12,286 bases of DNA from CAYXTC01 sp964468405 (GCA_964468405.1 CAYXTC010000017.1:1-12286); one strand, 5' to 3'; shown: positions 1 to 6,963, counted from the first letter of the stretch. Numbers and translations are program-made. Notes: a model not told the origin generated them from the sequence alone.

Positions 1-54
1 AACCTGCGGCCTCTTCGATGTGAACGAAGCGCTCTACCACTGAGCCAACCGTCC
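1..54 (-). tRNA. tRNA-Val (anticodon CAC), 3' end cut off by the window edge
   Basis: Read on the minus strand, the acceptor 5' arm GGACGGT starts at 54. It is followed by T8, the D stem GCTC/GAGC, a 5-bp anticodon stem CTTCG/CGAAG around the loop TTCACAT, a short variable loop, and the first T-arm strand GCAGG with TT. The anticodon CAC (bases 20-22) reads the valine codon GTG. About 20 nt of T arm and 3' acceptor strand lie outside the window. All visible helices are intact, so the gene looks functional. Confidence 0.93.
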
Positions 55-75
55 TCGCTTCAATCCTCATTCTAT

Positions 76-91
76 AACTTTAATTATAGCA
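76..91 (-). promoter_or_regulatory. Extended -10 promoter for tRNA-Val
   Basis: The minus strand carries TGC immediately followed by a perfect TATAAT (83-88), an extended -10 element. The predicted start is near 76, about 22 nt before the mature tRNA end. No convincing -35 hexamer is visible, which an extended -10 tolerates. It lies back to back with the plus-strand promoter at 102-129. Confidence 0.55.
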
Positions 92-101
92 AGTAAACCT
101 T

Positions 102-136
102 TTGCTTTTATTATGATGGCGGTTATAATATATTAA
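102..136 (+). promoter_or_regulatory. Sigma70-type promoter giving a leaderless mRNA
   Basis: TTGCTT (102-107), a 16-bp spacer and a perfect TATAAT (124-129). Counting seven bases from the last T puts the transcription start at 136, which is the A of the ATG of the next gene. No Shine-Dalgarno sequence exists between promoter and start, so the transcript is predicted to be leaderless. Confidence 0.6.
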
Positions 137-2034
137 TGCAAATCTTCGAACTTCACTTCAATCCCAAGGTTAAAAAGGACTATTCTTTCGACACTTTTAT
201 CTACAGGCCAGAAAAATCCTCGGAAAAGAGGCTGGGCGGATTGTACGCTTTGGGAGAAGTTAAGTCTTCCCTCCCTCAAGATCTCCAACTTCTTAACAAT
301 TTGGCAGAAAATATCAAGAAAAACTTTTACTCGTCTTTGGTCAAAACGCCAGAGGCTTCTTTGACCGAATCCCTAAGGACGGCTAATTCTTTTTTGTCTA
401 AAGAGGTCCAGAACAACAACGTACATTGGATGGGCAACCTTGGGTTTGCCGCTCTTTCTATAAAAGATATCGATTTAAGTTTTACTAAGACGGGAAACGT
501 TAAAATACTGCTAGCAAGAGAAGGAAACATTATTAATATGGGGGAAAGTCTAGAGAAACAGGAGATAAACCCTTATCCGCTAAAGGTATTCTTTAATGTG
601 GTTTCAGGAAAACTCGAACAAGGCGATTTGGTAATGATAATGACAGAAGACATTTACAACTTTCTATTAAAGAGAGGATTGGTTTCCCGATTAGCGGATA
701 AAGGATCAGGAATCGAGGAAGAAGACATAAAAGGAATTTTGCCCTATTCTCTCTTCAAAAAGGGAGGAGGGGCGGATATGGCAGGAGCCCTCCTTTTAAT
801 TGCCCTTAAGAAAGAGATTAAAAAAGAGAGTCCAACTACCATATTATTCCAAAATCAAAAGGGTTTCTCTTGGCAGGCAGTGTTTGAGCCTATCTTGAGG
901 GCTTTCGGAAAACTAAAGGAGAAAATTCCTCAGAAGACAAAGAAGAAGGGTTCCAAAAAAAACAAGCGCCTACTCCCCTCTTTTTCTTTCCGTCTCTCCA
1001 AAAGAATAGTGCTGGTATTGTTGCTTTTGGCTATTTTGCTCTTGGGATTTCTGCTATTCAGTCAAAAACAAGAAAGAGACAGAGCAGAAATAAGAGATAA
1101 ACTAAACAGTATAGAAGAAAAGTTAGCAGAAGCAGAAAACTATTCTATTTTTGACCAGACAGAAAAAGCAAATAATATTTTGAAGAAGGCCTGGAAAGAA
1201 ATATCTTCTCTGCCCGAAGAAACGCCCAAAACCAAAACGCTCAGGCAAACCGTAGAACAAAAACTATTACAACTCAATAATCTGGAAGAGATTGAAGATC
1301 CCCCAATTATATTTGACGCAGGCTCGAAAGAATTGAACTTCGATGGTATTTTAGCGGCAGGGTCCTCTATCTATCTTCAAGCCGACAAGGGCATATATCA
1401 GGTGTCTCCCAAGGAACAATTCGTTCCCAGCAACCAAATTATTAATTTGGGGACCGGGTATCAAAATACTGCTATTTTTTACTCTTCTCCCGCCAACATC
1501 GTTTCCCTCAAAGACCAGGAATGGGTTTCAGAAAGCATTGACTCTTACAATAAAAAGTTTTTGGAAATGGTCAGTTACTGGTCCAACCTTTACTTTCTGA
1601 CCGAGGACTGCCGGATTGTAAAATATCCTTCGGTAGCAAAACTCCAATGGGGAGAACCAAGAGAATGGCTGAAAACTGAATTCTCTTGCTCGAATCCGAG
1701 GTCACTTGCTATAGATGGATCCGTTTGGATCCTAGACGGAGATAATAGGATCTGGGAATTATACCAGGGTGATTTAGAAAATAGTATAGATCTGGATATT
1801 TTTCCTTTTGTCGAAGAAATAAAGAAAATAGCCACCAATGCTACCGTCTCCTACCTCTATCTTTTAGAGCCTGCTCAGAAAAGAATAATAATTATTGAAA
1901 AAGATGGGAAACTTGTTAAACAAATCAGAAGTAATAGATTCTCTAACCTAAAAGATTTCACTATATCCGAAAACGGTAAATTAATTTGGGCCTTGGACCG
2001 GAAAGGAGTCTACCAGATAGAAGTTAATCCTTAG
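136..2034 (+). CDS. Membrane protein: PP2C-like domain, TM helix, coiled coil, propeller-like C-terminus
   Basis: 632 aa. Residues 1-228 look like a degenerate PPM/PP2C phosphatase fold: the strand pair around MGNLGFAALSIKD and FTKTGNVKILLAREG resembles the family's core, EQGDLVMIMTED resembles the late 'GD..L..SDG' motif, and GGADMAGALLLIAL resembles its 'DN.T...' strand. The usual metal-binding GDSR and DG aspartates are not all present, so it may be a pseudophosphatase or a binding module. A Lys-rich stretch (265-290) precedes one TM helix (about 290-308), giving N-in topology. Residues 311-385 are charged and probably coiled coil. Residues 395-632 are beta-rich, with repeated 'ly.L..dg.I..' blades suggesting a small beta-propeller outside the membrane. 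A role in envelope sensing is inference. The start at 136 is supported by the promoter position. Its stop overlaps the convergent gene by 11 bp. Confidence 0.85.
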   Translation: MQIFELHFNPKVKKDYSFDTFIYRPEKSSEKRLGGLYALGEVKSSLPQDLQLLNNLAENIKKNFYSSLVKTPEASLTESLRTANSFLSKEVQNNNVHWMGNLGFAALSIKDIDLSFTKTGNVKILLAREGNIINMGESLEKQEINPYPLKVFFNVVSGKLEQGDLVMIMTEDIYNFLLKRGLVSRLADKGSGIEEEDIKGILPYSLFKKGGGADMAGALLLIALKKEIKKESPTTILFQNQKGFSWQAVFEPILRAFGKLKEKIPQKTKKKGSKKNKRLLPSFSFRLSKRIVLVLLLLAILLLGFLLFSQKQERDRAEIRDKLNSIEEKLAEAENYSIFDQTEKANNILKKAWKEISSLPEETPKTKTLRQTVEQKLLQLNNLEEIEDPPIIFDAGSKELNFDGILAAGSSIYLQADKGIYQVSPKEQFVPSNQIINLGTGYQNTAIFYSSPANIVSLKDQEWVSESIDSYNKKFLEMVSYWSNLYFLTEDCRIVKYPSVAKLQWGEPREWLKTEFSCSNPRSLAIDGSVWILDGDNRIWELYQGDLENSIDLDIFPFVEEIKKIATNATVSYLYLLEPAQKRIIIIEKDGKLVKQIRSNRFSNLKDFTISENGKLIWALDRKGVYQIEVNP

Positions 2035-3298
2035 GCCTCTTTTTTAAGAAAAAAAGGCACAATAAGATTGTCAGGGCGATAAGCCCGATAATCAAGAATA
2101 AACAATAAGGACAATATAGGCAATAAACGATTAAAAGCAGTAACGCAATAGGTGGCAAAAACCAGGGCCATCTTTTTTTGGCTCCTTCCCTTCTCTCTTT
2201 TCTGGAAACAAAGAACAATGTTATGAAAATAATAATTAGAATAATAGCCAGCCAACACATGTTTTCTGTTTTCAAGACGCCCCCCATGGCGGCTAAAAGC
2301 CTGTTCAACCTTCCTTGTTCCCCTGGCTCTCCTTCGCTAATAATAGGTTTTTCTTCATCTTGCCCCTCTGATTCTTTGTCCTGTCCTCCCTCTTCGGTAT
2401 CGCCCCCTCCGCCCGAAGGAGTAAATTCGAAAACTCCGGTTTCTCCCGAAACAACCGCCTCTTCAGGAATTCTAAGAACCAGCTCTTTACTGATTGCCAA
2501 AGACCCTCGGGAAACGCAGCGATAGTAATATGTGTTCCCCGGCAAAAGACCAGGAATTTTTACAGAGTGGCTCTTAACTTTGCTTAAGTCTTCTTCAGTA
2601 GAAAAAACATAACCGTAATTGGGCGGATCATTGGAGTCCAAAGAGTGTGGGGACCCCTCTGGTGAGTAAATCACCTTGCTGGTACTCTTAAGGTTTGTTT
2701 CCCAGGTGATGGTTATGACTTCTGCGGTGTTTTCTAATATTTTTTCGTTGAAAATCATTAATTTCCTGCGTCCTCCTCCGGCGCCTGAACTAGAACTATA
2801 AGTCACATTTTCTGATACCGAATCTTCCCCCAAGAAGCCGATTCGGACATCAAATTTAGCTTTTTTGTCTTGATAATTATTTCCGGAACTTGAATCAAAT
2901 TCTGCCAGAAAATAGTACTTCGTACTCTCTCCATTGTTCAAATCAGAAAGGGCCACCTCTCCGGCTCCAAAAAAATATTCTAAAGAACCAGAATAAAGCG
3001 GAGCGGGCTCTCCTTCTTTTTTAACGCTTAAGTTGATGGCCTCTGAAAGGCAAGAGCCTGAACACGGATTTTGGTTTATTACCCTCAATCCTATGGTTTT
3101 GCTTTCACCGGAATTATTAGAAACCACAGCCCACCTGCTTACAGTCTCTTCTGGTAAAAAGTTAGCCTTTTTAAAAAGAGGGTCTGTTTCGAAATTAACT
3201 TGAAGATCCTGGGCAAAAGCAAGTCCGCCCCAAAACAAACCGAGTCCTAAGATAAAAAATAAAATTATTAATTTATTCTGTTTCATCGGATTTTTCAT
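2024..3298 (-). CDS. Secreted FN3-like protein with C-terminal membrane anchor
   Basis: 424 aa, last gene of the fibre operon. Residues 7-29 form a Sec signal peptide ending AFA|QD. The ectodomain holds a beta-rich segment (31-170) and an FN3/purple-acid-phosphatase-N-like domain (about 190-275), recognisable from ITITWETNLKSTSKVIY and the ending HSVKIPGLLPGNTYYYR. A Gly/Glu-rich linker follows (about 290-330). The C-terminus has about three hydrophobic helices, one carrying the unusual Cys-rich stretch VYCLYCPYCLFLI, and ends in a basic tail. The start at 3298 is chosen for the AGGAG nine bases upstream; a second Met lies at residue 5. Its first 26 bases overlap the end of the preceding stalk gene, implying coupled translation. 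A role as cell-surface anchor or assembly partner for the fibre proteins is inferred from the operon. I do not recognise the full-length family. Confidence 0.85.
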   Translation of the reverse strand: MKNPMKQNKLIILFFILGLGLFWGGLAFAQDLQVNFETDPLFKKANFLPEETVSRWAVVSNNSGESKTIGLRVINQNPCSGSCLSEAINLSVKKEGEPAPLYSGSLEYFFGAGEVALSDLNNGESTKYYFLAEFDSSSGNNYQDKKAKFDVRIGFLGEDSVSENVTYSSSSGAGGGRRKLMIFNEKILENTAEVITITWETNLKSTSKVIYSPEGSPHSLDSNDPPNYGYVFSTEEDLSKVKSHSVKIPGLLPGNTYYYRCVSRGSLAISKELVLRIPEEAVVSGETGVFEFTPSGGGGDTEEGGQDKESEGQDEEKPIISEGEPGEQGRLNRLLAAMGGVLKTENMCWLAIILIIIFITLFFVSRKERREGAKKRWPWFLPPIALLLLIVYCLYCPYCLFLIIGLIALTILLCLFFLKKRPKD

Positions 3299-5073
3299 TA
3301 TCGTCTTCTCCTTCTTCAGAAGCCTCCGGCGCCGTCCCAGACTCTGTCACAGGCTCTTGGAACTTTCGTTCGTCATTTTCTTCTAACTCGGTGGATACCT
3401 CTGGAGTTTCGGGGTTCTCTTCTGTTACAGATTCTGACGCATCCTCTGTCTCCCCCGCTTTTTCCTCCCCTGGAGCCGGAATAGGTTCTTCGGACTCTCC
3501 GGAAGGNNNNNNNNNNNNNNNNNNNNNNNNNNNNNNNNNNNNNNNNNNNNNNNNNNNNNNNNNNNNNNNNNNNNNNNNNNNNNNNNNNNNNNNNNNNNNN
3601 NNNNNNATTTTCATTAATGTCGGGTTCTTCGGACTCCTCCGAGGTTTCTGGGGTTTCCTCCCCTGGAGCCGGAATAGGTTCTTCGGACTCTCCGGAAGGA
3701 TTTTCATTAATGTCGGGTTCTTCGGACTCCTCCGAGGTTTCTGGGGTTTCCTCCTCTGACTGGGTCTGATTTTTATCGGAAATGTCGGGCTGAGGGGACA
3801 CCGAATCGCCTGCAGAATCTGAGCCTCCTTCTGGAGGATGATTCTCCTCCTTGACTGGAGGATCTACCAGCTGGATCTTTGTAATGTTCTTTATCTCTTC
3901 TAGATCAAACATAGGAGGACAGAAGTCTTCGCTTTCATCTTCACCCAAAAGGGCGGGATAATTTTGAGGATGGGCTTCTATTTTTATCCTTCCGTTATTG
4001 GTAATATATTTTTCGTTATACGGAGGCTTCCATTTAAACAAGCTGTCGTTTTCAGTGCCTGCGGCCAAGGTGTCAATCCAGGTTTGGCCGCTATCGTTTG
4101 AGAAATATATGTTAACAGACAATTCTTCATCGGGGCCCAACCAATTACTGGCGCTCCATTCAATAGAATACCTGCATTCTTCATCCATACCCTGGCTAAG
4201 GCAAAAGTTCCTGCACCATGATATTTCAGAGCAGTTATCTGGAACCAGATACCACACCTCCCCTCCCTGAGGGTAAATAAGATTAACTTCTGGAGACCAA
4301 GAACCTGTGCTTATTGTATTAGTAATTGATTCCTCATCAGAAAATCCTTTTTCTGGACCACTAAAACCAACCTGCCATCCCTTGAAATCAAAATTAAACT
4401 GGCACGATTTGTTCTCTAATGACGGAGATGCCTGATTGTCCGGGAGAATAATTTCGAAATAGAGCCAATGCTCCCCTGGCCCGTAAAAATTATTATTAAA
4501 ATGTTCGTTTGTGTTTGGAATCTGGAAGTCCGGATCTTCAGGATCCAAGGTTCTTAAATCAAAATTCTTCAAAAACCCGTCGTACTTTAATTCCGTGTTT
4601 CTATTATCCAAATGGTTGGGCGGGTCACCGGGCTCATCGCTGTACCAATTATACCAAACTTTCAACTTTAGAGATTCGTAAAGGATACTGTCGCAAAGGC
4701 CTTCCGCCGCCGAACTCGAGGCCGTATATTTAAAAGGCATACTCCCCTCTTTCTTGATATAGACATCGCGGGCCACAGAGTCTCCGGGATTCATGCTGAC
4801 TACCCTAGATTCAGGAGAAAAGTTACCCTGTCCTGATCTTAAAGAAAAATCCAGAGTGCTAACCTGGCAAGAACTGGGGCTATTCTCCTGGTCGCTGAAA
4901 TAAGAAGACGTGTCCTTAATAGCAGAAAGACTGCTCCAGTTAAGAGCGACCATCAATAAGACAGCCGCTATCTTGAGAACACCGTTCTTTGTTTTCTCTT
5001 TATCTAAAAGAGGCAGATCAAGATCTAAACTGTACATCCCCTCATCTCTTTTTCTTTTTTTTAACTTCTTCAT
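3273..5073 (-). CDS. TasA/camelysin-like surface protein with Ig-like domain and E/P-rich repeat stalk; interrupted by assembly gap
   Basis: One gene spans the 100-N gap: 489 codons before it and 77 plus stop after it, both in the same repeat phase. A basic N-terminus and hydrophobic helix (31-46) lead to SSYFSDQE (56-63), the SipW-type processing motif. A TasA/CalY-like beta domain follows (about 65-235, with NPGDSV), then an Ig-like domain of the Kre9/KNH type beginning NLIYPQGGEVWYLVPDNCS, rich in Cys and Trp. From about residue 415 on, the chain is an acidic Glu/Pro/Ser stalk containing a 31-aa tandem repeat (ETPETSEESEEPDINEN plus PSGESEEPIPAPGE). It ends after 3273 with no LPXTG motif or TM helix. 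An alternative start is Met13 (5037), preceded by GAGGGG and lying just after the sipW-like stop. The annotated start lies inside the peptidase gene (32-bp overlap). True length is unknown because repeat copies are missing. Confidence 0.85.
3461..3754 (-). repeat. 93-bp tandem repeat (31 aa, Glu/Pro-rich stalk)
   Basis: A complete unit occupies 3607-3699. The following copy (from 3700) is identical for 55 bp and then diverges. On the other side of the gap, 3461-3506 is identical to 3654-3699 over 46 bp. The left flank ends at GGAAGG and the right begins at ATTTTC, exactly the unit boundary seen at 3699/3700. Each unit contains two related halves sharing ESEEPxI. The lack of any mismatch between copies points to recent expansion or contraction. 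Confidence 0.93.
3507..3606. other. Scaffold gap of 100 N inside the stalk repeat
   Basis: Exactly 100 unknown bases, a conventional placeholder for a gap of unknown size. 100 is not a multiple of three, so translating straight through it gives a false frameshift and an artificially truncated protein. The repeat phase on both sides implies that the real gap is zero or a whole number of 93-bp units. Confidence 0.98.
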
Positions 5074-5557
5074 AAATCTTTTTTATTTCATCACCGATAA
5101 TTACAAAGGCAGGGACCAGCACAACAAGAGAAAAACCTATTGGCTTCTGGATAAAATTTACAATATATCCCAAAAAAGGAATGTCAAACACGACCTTGCC
5201 CACAATATCTTCCTCTGATATTTCTCCCAGATCAGGTGCGTTATTCGCATCGCCCTTCGTAATATATTGGGGTTCGCCCCCCACAACCCTAATTTCATTA
5301 ATTCTATGAGTAATCGGATCTCTATCTTCACCTGTCTGAAAAGTGACAACCTCCCCTATTTTGTAGTTGTCTGCTGGCTTTACTATAACAATACTTCCCA
5401 TCGTTATATCGGGCCTCATTGACCCCGAACTGACAATCATCACTTTATAGTTCCCAGTAACCGGAAGGGTAGAAAAAACCAGCAAAAGGGCTGCCAAACC
5501 GATAAAGACGACAATAAGGTAATAAAATATTTTAAATGGTCTCTTTGGTATTTTCAT
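5042..5557 (-). CDS. sipW: SipW/ER-type signal peptidase I (S26B family)
   Basis: 171 aa, usual size for the SipW group. TM helix at 11-31, then SSGSMRP (43-49) with nucleophile Ser46. The general base is His84 in DPITHRI, where bacterial LepB-type enzymes have Lys; His is the signature of the SipW/archaeal/eukaryotic ER class. KGDANNAPD (101-109) supplies the conserved Asp. A second TM helix (about 137-155) and a Lys-rich cytoplasmic tail follow. It sits between two proteins with SipW-type signal sequences, so it very likely cleaves both at the outer face of the membrane, as SipW does for TasA and TapA in Bacillus. It has no clear Shine-Dalgarno; a strong hairpin ends nine bases before its ATG. 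It overlaps the start of the next gene. Confidence 0.93.
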   Translation of the reverse strand: MKIPKRPFKIFYYLIVVFIGLAALLLVFSTLPVTGNYKVMIVSSGSMRPDITMGSIVIVKPADNYKIGEVVTFQTGEDRDPITHRINEIRVVGGEPQYITKGDANNAPDLGEISEEDIVGKVVFDIPFLGYIVNFIQKPIGFSLVVLVPAFVIIGDEIKKIYEEVKKKKKR

Positions 5558-5566
5558 TGCTAATCA

Positions 5567-5591
5567 TTCCGCCAGAAGTATTCTGGCGGAA
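5567..5591 (-). promoter_or_regulatory. Intercistronic hairpin before the signal peptidase gene
   Basis: Perfect 11-bp inverted repeat TTCCGCCAGAA / TTCTGGCGGAA around a 3-base loop. The flanks (GCTgAT, ATtAGC) extend the stem imperfectly. There is no T run on either strand, so it is not a standard terminator. It occupies most of the 51 bp between the TasA-like stop and the sipW start, including the place of any ribosome-binding site, and may set the ratio of fibre subunit to peptidase by mRNA stability or reduced initiation. Confidence 0.75.
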
Positions 5592-5608
5592 GCCATCAGC
5601 AATCAAAC

Positions 5609-6637
5609 CTATTTGTCTGTGTCTTCGTACCAAATAAGTCCTGTTTCCCAGAGCCACTTGTCCATCTGCAACCATTTAACACTTCCCCCATTCCAGCTTG
5701 TTTTGGGAAGAAGCCAAACCTTAACATCTTTTAAGTCCTTGTTAAGATCGACCTCTCCGGAAAAGCTGATATTTCCGTCTGCGTCGCTGTCTGCTTCTCC
5801 CAAATAAGTATCAACATCACTACCTCCGTCATATCCTGCAGCCAACACATATGTGGTGCTTGGAAGTTCTACCTTTCCGTCAAACTCGAAAACAAACTTG
5901 GGACTCTTAACCTCGTATTCTAAGGTCCCCTTTATGTCGTCATCTCCAAGAACCTTCCATTTCGAGGTGTCTTTATTCTCCAGCCAGGCCGTACCGCGCA
6001 ACTGGACTGCCTTTACCTCGATGTCGAAAGCGGCATTGTCTCCTTGTGCCCAGTTTGTCGGCTTATCCGGATCCTGCATATGATAACTCTGAGTTACCTC
6101 CATATATCCTCCGGCTGGAATCATACCTAAGAACATCTCGCTATTCTTAATTTCTTTAACGGTAACATCCCCCTCTTCGTAAAGCATCTGACTCCAGATT
6201 TCACCATCGTTTTTATAGACTTTAACTGATAGATCATAGTCTATAATACTGATGATATTGTTCTTGTCGCTTTTACCTCCCCAGTCACAGTCAGTGCCAC
6301 TCCATACTCCGCCCTGGCTGGTGCACTCTGACTCTGAAAGGACTCCCGTGTCCTGTTCAAAGTTATAAAGCCTTTTCCAGACATTTACGGGATTTGCGCC
6401 CTCACCATCATTGTAGATTACAAAATTAATATAATCTGTATAGCAGGGCTTCATATCCTCCATGACAGCACCCCTACTCCAAGTGAAGTCATCTCCCTTA
6501 ACGCTGATGTCGATTGTGCCTGCAGAGAATAGGTTGCCTTCGCTTGTTTCGGTGTCTGAGAAATAAGCGACAGTGCCGCCAATGGCTGCTGCGGCCACTA
6601 TGCCGATGATTCCTAAACTAACTAGTATCTTTTTCAT
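5609..6637 (-). CDS. TasA/camelysin (CalY)-like fibre protein with SipW-type signal peptide
   Basis: 342 aa, first gene of the fibre operon. The N-terminus MKKILVSLGIIGIVAAAAIG followed by GTVAYFSDTETSEGN is the characteristic SipW-dependent signal: short basic start, Ala/Gly/Ile-rich helix, cleavage expected after Ala24, then the AYFSDTE box. The mature N-terminal domain (about 35-215) has the TasA/camelysin pattern: NLFSAGTIDISV, then alternating beta strands and MIPAGGYMEVTQSYHM. Residues 216-342 form an additional Trp- and Asp-rich C-terminal domain with a possible calcium-type loop (DSDADGNISF) that ordinary TasA lacks. Camelysin was once classed as a peptidase (M73), but a structural fibre role fits better here. 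No Shine-Dalgarno; a TATAAT lies 12-17 bases before the ATG. Genes for its processing peptidase and a second TasA-like protein follow directly. Confidence 0.9.
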   Translation of the reverse strand: MKKILVSLGIIGIVAAAAIGGTVAYFSDTETSEGNLFSAGTIDISVKGDDFTWSRGAVMEDMKPCYTDYINFVIYNDGEGANPVNVWKRLYNFEQDTGVLSESECTSQGGVWSGTDCDWGGKSDKNNIISIIDYDLSVKVYKNDGEIWSQMLYEEGDVTVKEIKNSEMFLGMIPAGGYMEVTQSYHMQDPDKPTNWAQGDNAAFDIEVKAVQLRGTAWLENKDTSKWKVLGDDDIKGTLEYEVKSPKFVFEFDGKVELPSTTYVLAAGYDGGSDVDTYLGEADSDADGNISFSGEVDLNKDLKDVKVWLLPKTSWNGGSVKWLQMDKWLWETGLIWYEDTDK

Positions 6638-6641
6638 ATTA

Positions 6642-6654
6642 TTTTTAGATTATA
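6642..6654 (-). promoter_or_regulatory. Possible proximal, near-leaderless promoter of the fibre operon
   Basis: A perfect TATAAT (6649-6654, minus strand) predicts a start near 6642, five bases before the ATG at 6637. No good -35 is present; that position falls inside the 8-bp palindrome at 6667-6685. It would make the operon independent of the terminated upstream leader. Leaderless promoters elsewhere in the window make it plausible, but TATAAT by chance in AT-rich DNA is also possible. Confidence 0.4.
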
Positions 6655-6666
6655 ACTTTTAATTTT

Positions 6667-6685
6667 GGTTCGCTTTTAGCGAACC
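6667..6685. repeat. 8-bp palindrome upstream of the fibre operon
   Basis: GGTTCGCT, three bases, AGCGAACC: a perfect hairpin or dyad with no adjacent T run on the minus strand. It covers the -35 position of the proximal TATAAT and, in a longer transcript, would be a stem-loop about 30 nt before the start codon. Operator or mRNA structure cannot be told apart from sequence. Confidence 0.6.
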
Positions 6686-6716
6686 TTTGCCGACCTTTGA
6701 TTATTATGAGCCAACC

Positions 6717-6773
6717 ACAAAAAAGAGGCTCAAGTTTTAACCAGCGCAATGCGAGTTAAAATTTAAGCCTCTT
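6717..6773 (-). terminator. Strong intrinsic terminator inside the fibre-operon leader
   Basis: On the minus strand the arms AAGAGGCTTAAATTTTAAC (6773-6755) and GTTAAAACTTGAGCCTCTT (6741-6723) form a 19-bp stem with one G-U pair and one A-C mismatch, followed directly by TTTT. It lies between the promoter at 6920-6948 and the fibre gene, so it either ends a small RNA of roughly 190-200 nt or acts as an attenuator. The plus strand has no T run after the stem. Confidence 0.75.
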
Positions 6774-6913
6774 AAATTCAAAAACCGTCTTGTCCAGATT
6801 CCTGTTAGCGTTAGATTGTCTCCAAAGAAAATTATCTTTGTTAGATTGTACCTAGACAGATTTTTTTATCTAGTTCCTCCTTCCTAGAAATGATAACTTG
6901 CATCTTTTACAAT
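6719..6913 (-). ncRNA. Candidate structured leader or small RNA upstream of the fibre operon
   Basis: Bounded by a predicted start near 6913 and the intrinsic terminator ending about 6719. Inside, three 5-nt segments (6888-6884, 6873-6869, 6856-6852; TCTAG, CTAGA, TCTAG in RNA order) can form two mutually exclusive hairpins. The first hairpin exposes a 10-base purine loop GAAGGAGGAA. A CAAAGA/TCTTTG hairpin and two copies of ACAATCTAAC follow. I do not recognise a known riboswitch or RNA family. It could be a cis-acting attenuator leader of the fibre operon or an independent RNA. Confidence 0.4.
6841..6903 (-). CDS. Possible 20-codon leader ORF
   Basis: ATG at 6903, about 10 bases after the predicted transcription start, runs 20 codons (MQVIISRKEE then LDKKICLGTI) to a TAA at 6841. 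It overlaps the switching hairpins of the leader RNA, so its translation could influence which hairpin forms. It has no Shine-Dalgarno and no enrichment for one amino acid, so it is not a typical amino-acid attenuator peptide. A chance ORF of this length is quite likely. Confidence 0.2.
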   Translation of the reverse strand: MQVIISRKEELDKKICLGTI

Positions 6914-6948
6914 AGAGTCATCTTATACCAACCGCTAAATACTGTCAA
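6913..6948 (-). promoter_or_regulatory. Sigma70-type promoter, TTGACA-N17-TAAGAT
   Basis: Consensus TTGACA (6943-6948, minus strand), exactly 17 bases, then TAAGAT (6920-6925); predicted start near 6913. The hexamers and spacing are identical to those of the rplJL promoter at 8341-8369, which argues for a real and fairly strong promoter. Confidence 0.7.
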
Positions 6949-6963
6949 GCGATACTAAGAGGG

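Noticed and set aside
2178..2525. Plus-strand Ser/Pro-rich ORF opposite the FN3-like gene
   Set aside because: It is antisense to a low-complexity linker and TM region of a well-supported gene; composition is typical of a shadow frame.
3373..3506. Arg/Ser-rich C-terminus obtained by reading straight through the N gap
   Set aside because: It arises only from the placeholder length of 100. The repeat frame shows that the acidic reading is the true one.
3461..3792. Repeat array as a CRISPR
   Set aside because: Units are contiguous, 93 bp, in frame with a protein and without unique spacers.
5567..5591. Hairpin before the signal peptidase gene as an intrinsic terminator
   Set aside because: No T run follows the stem on either strand.
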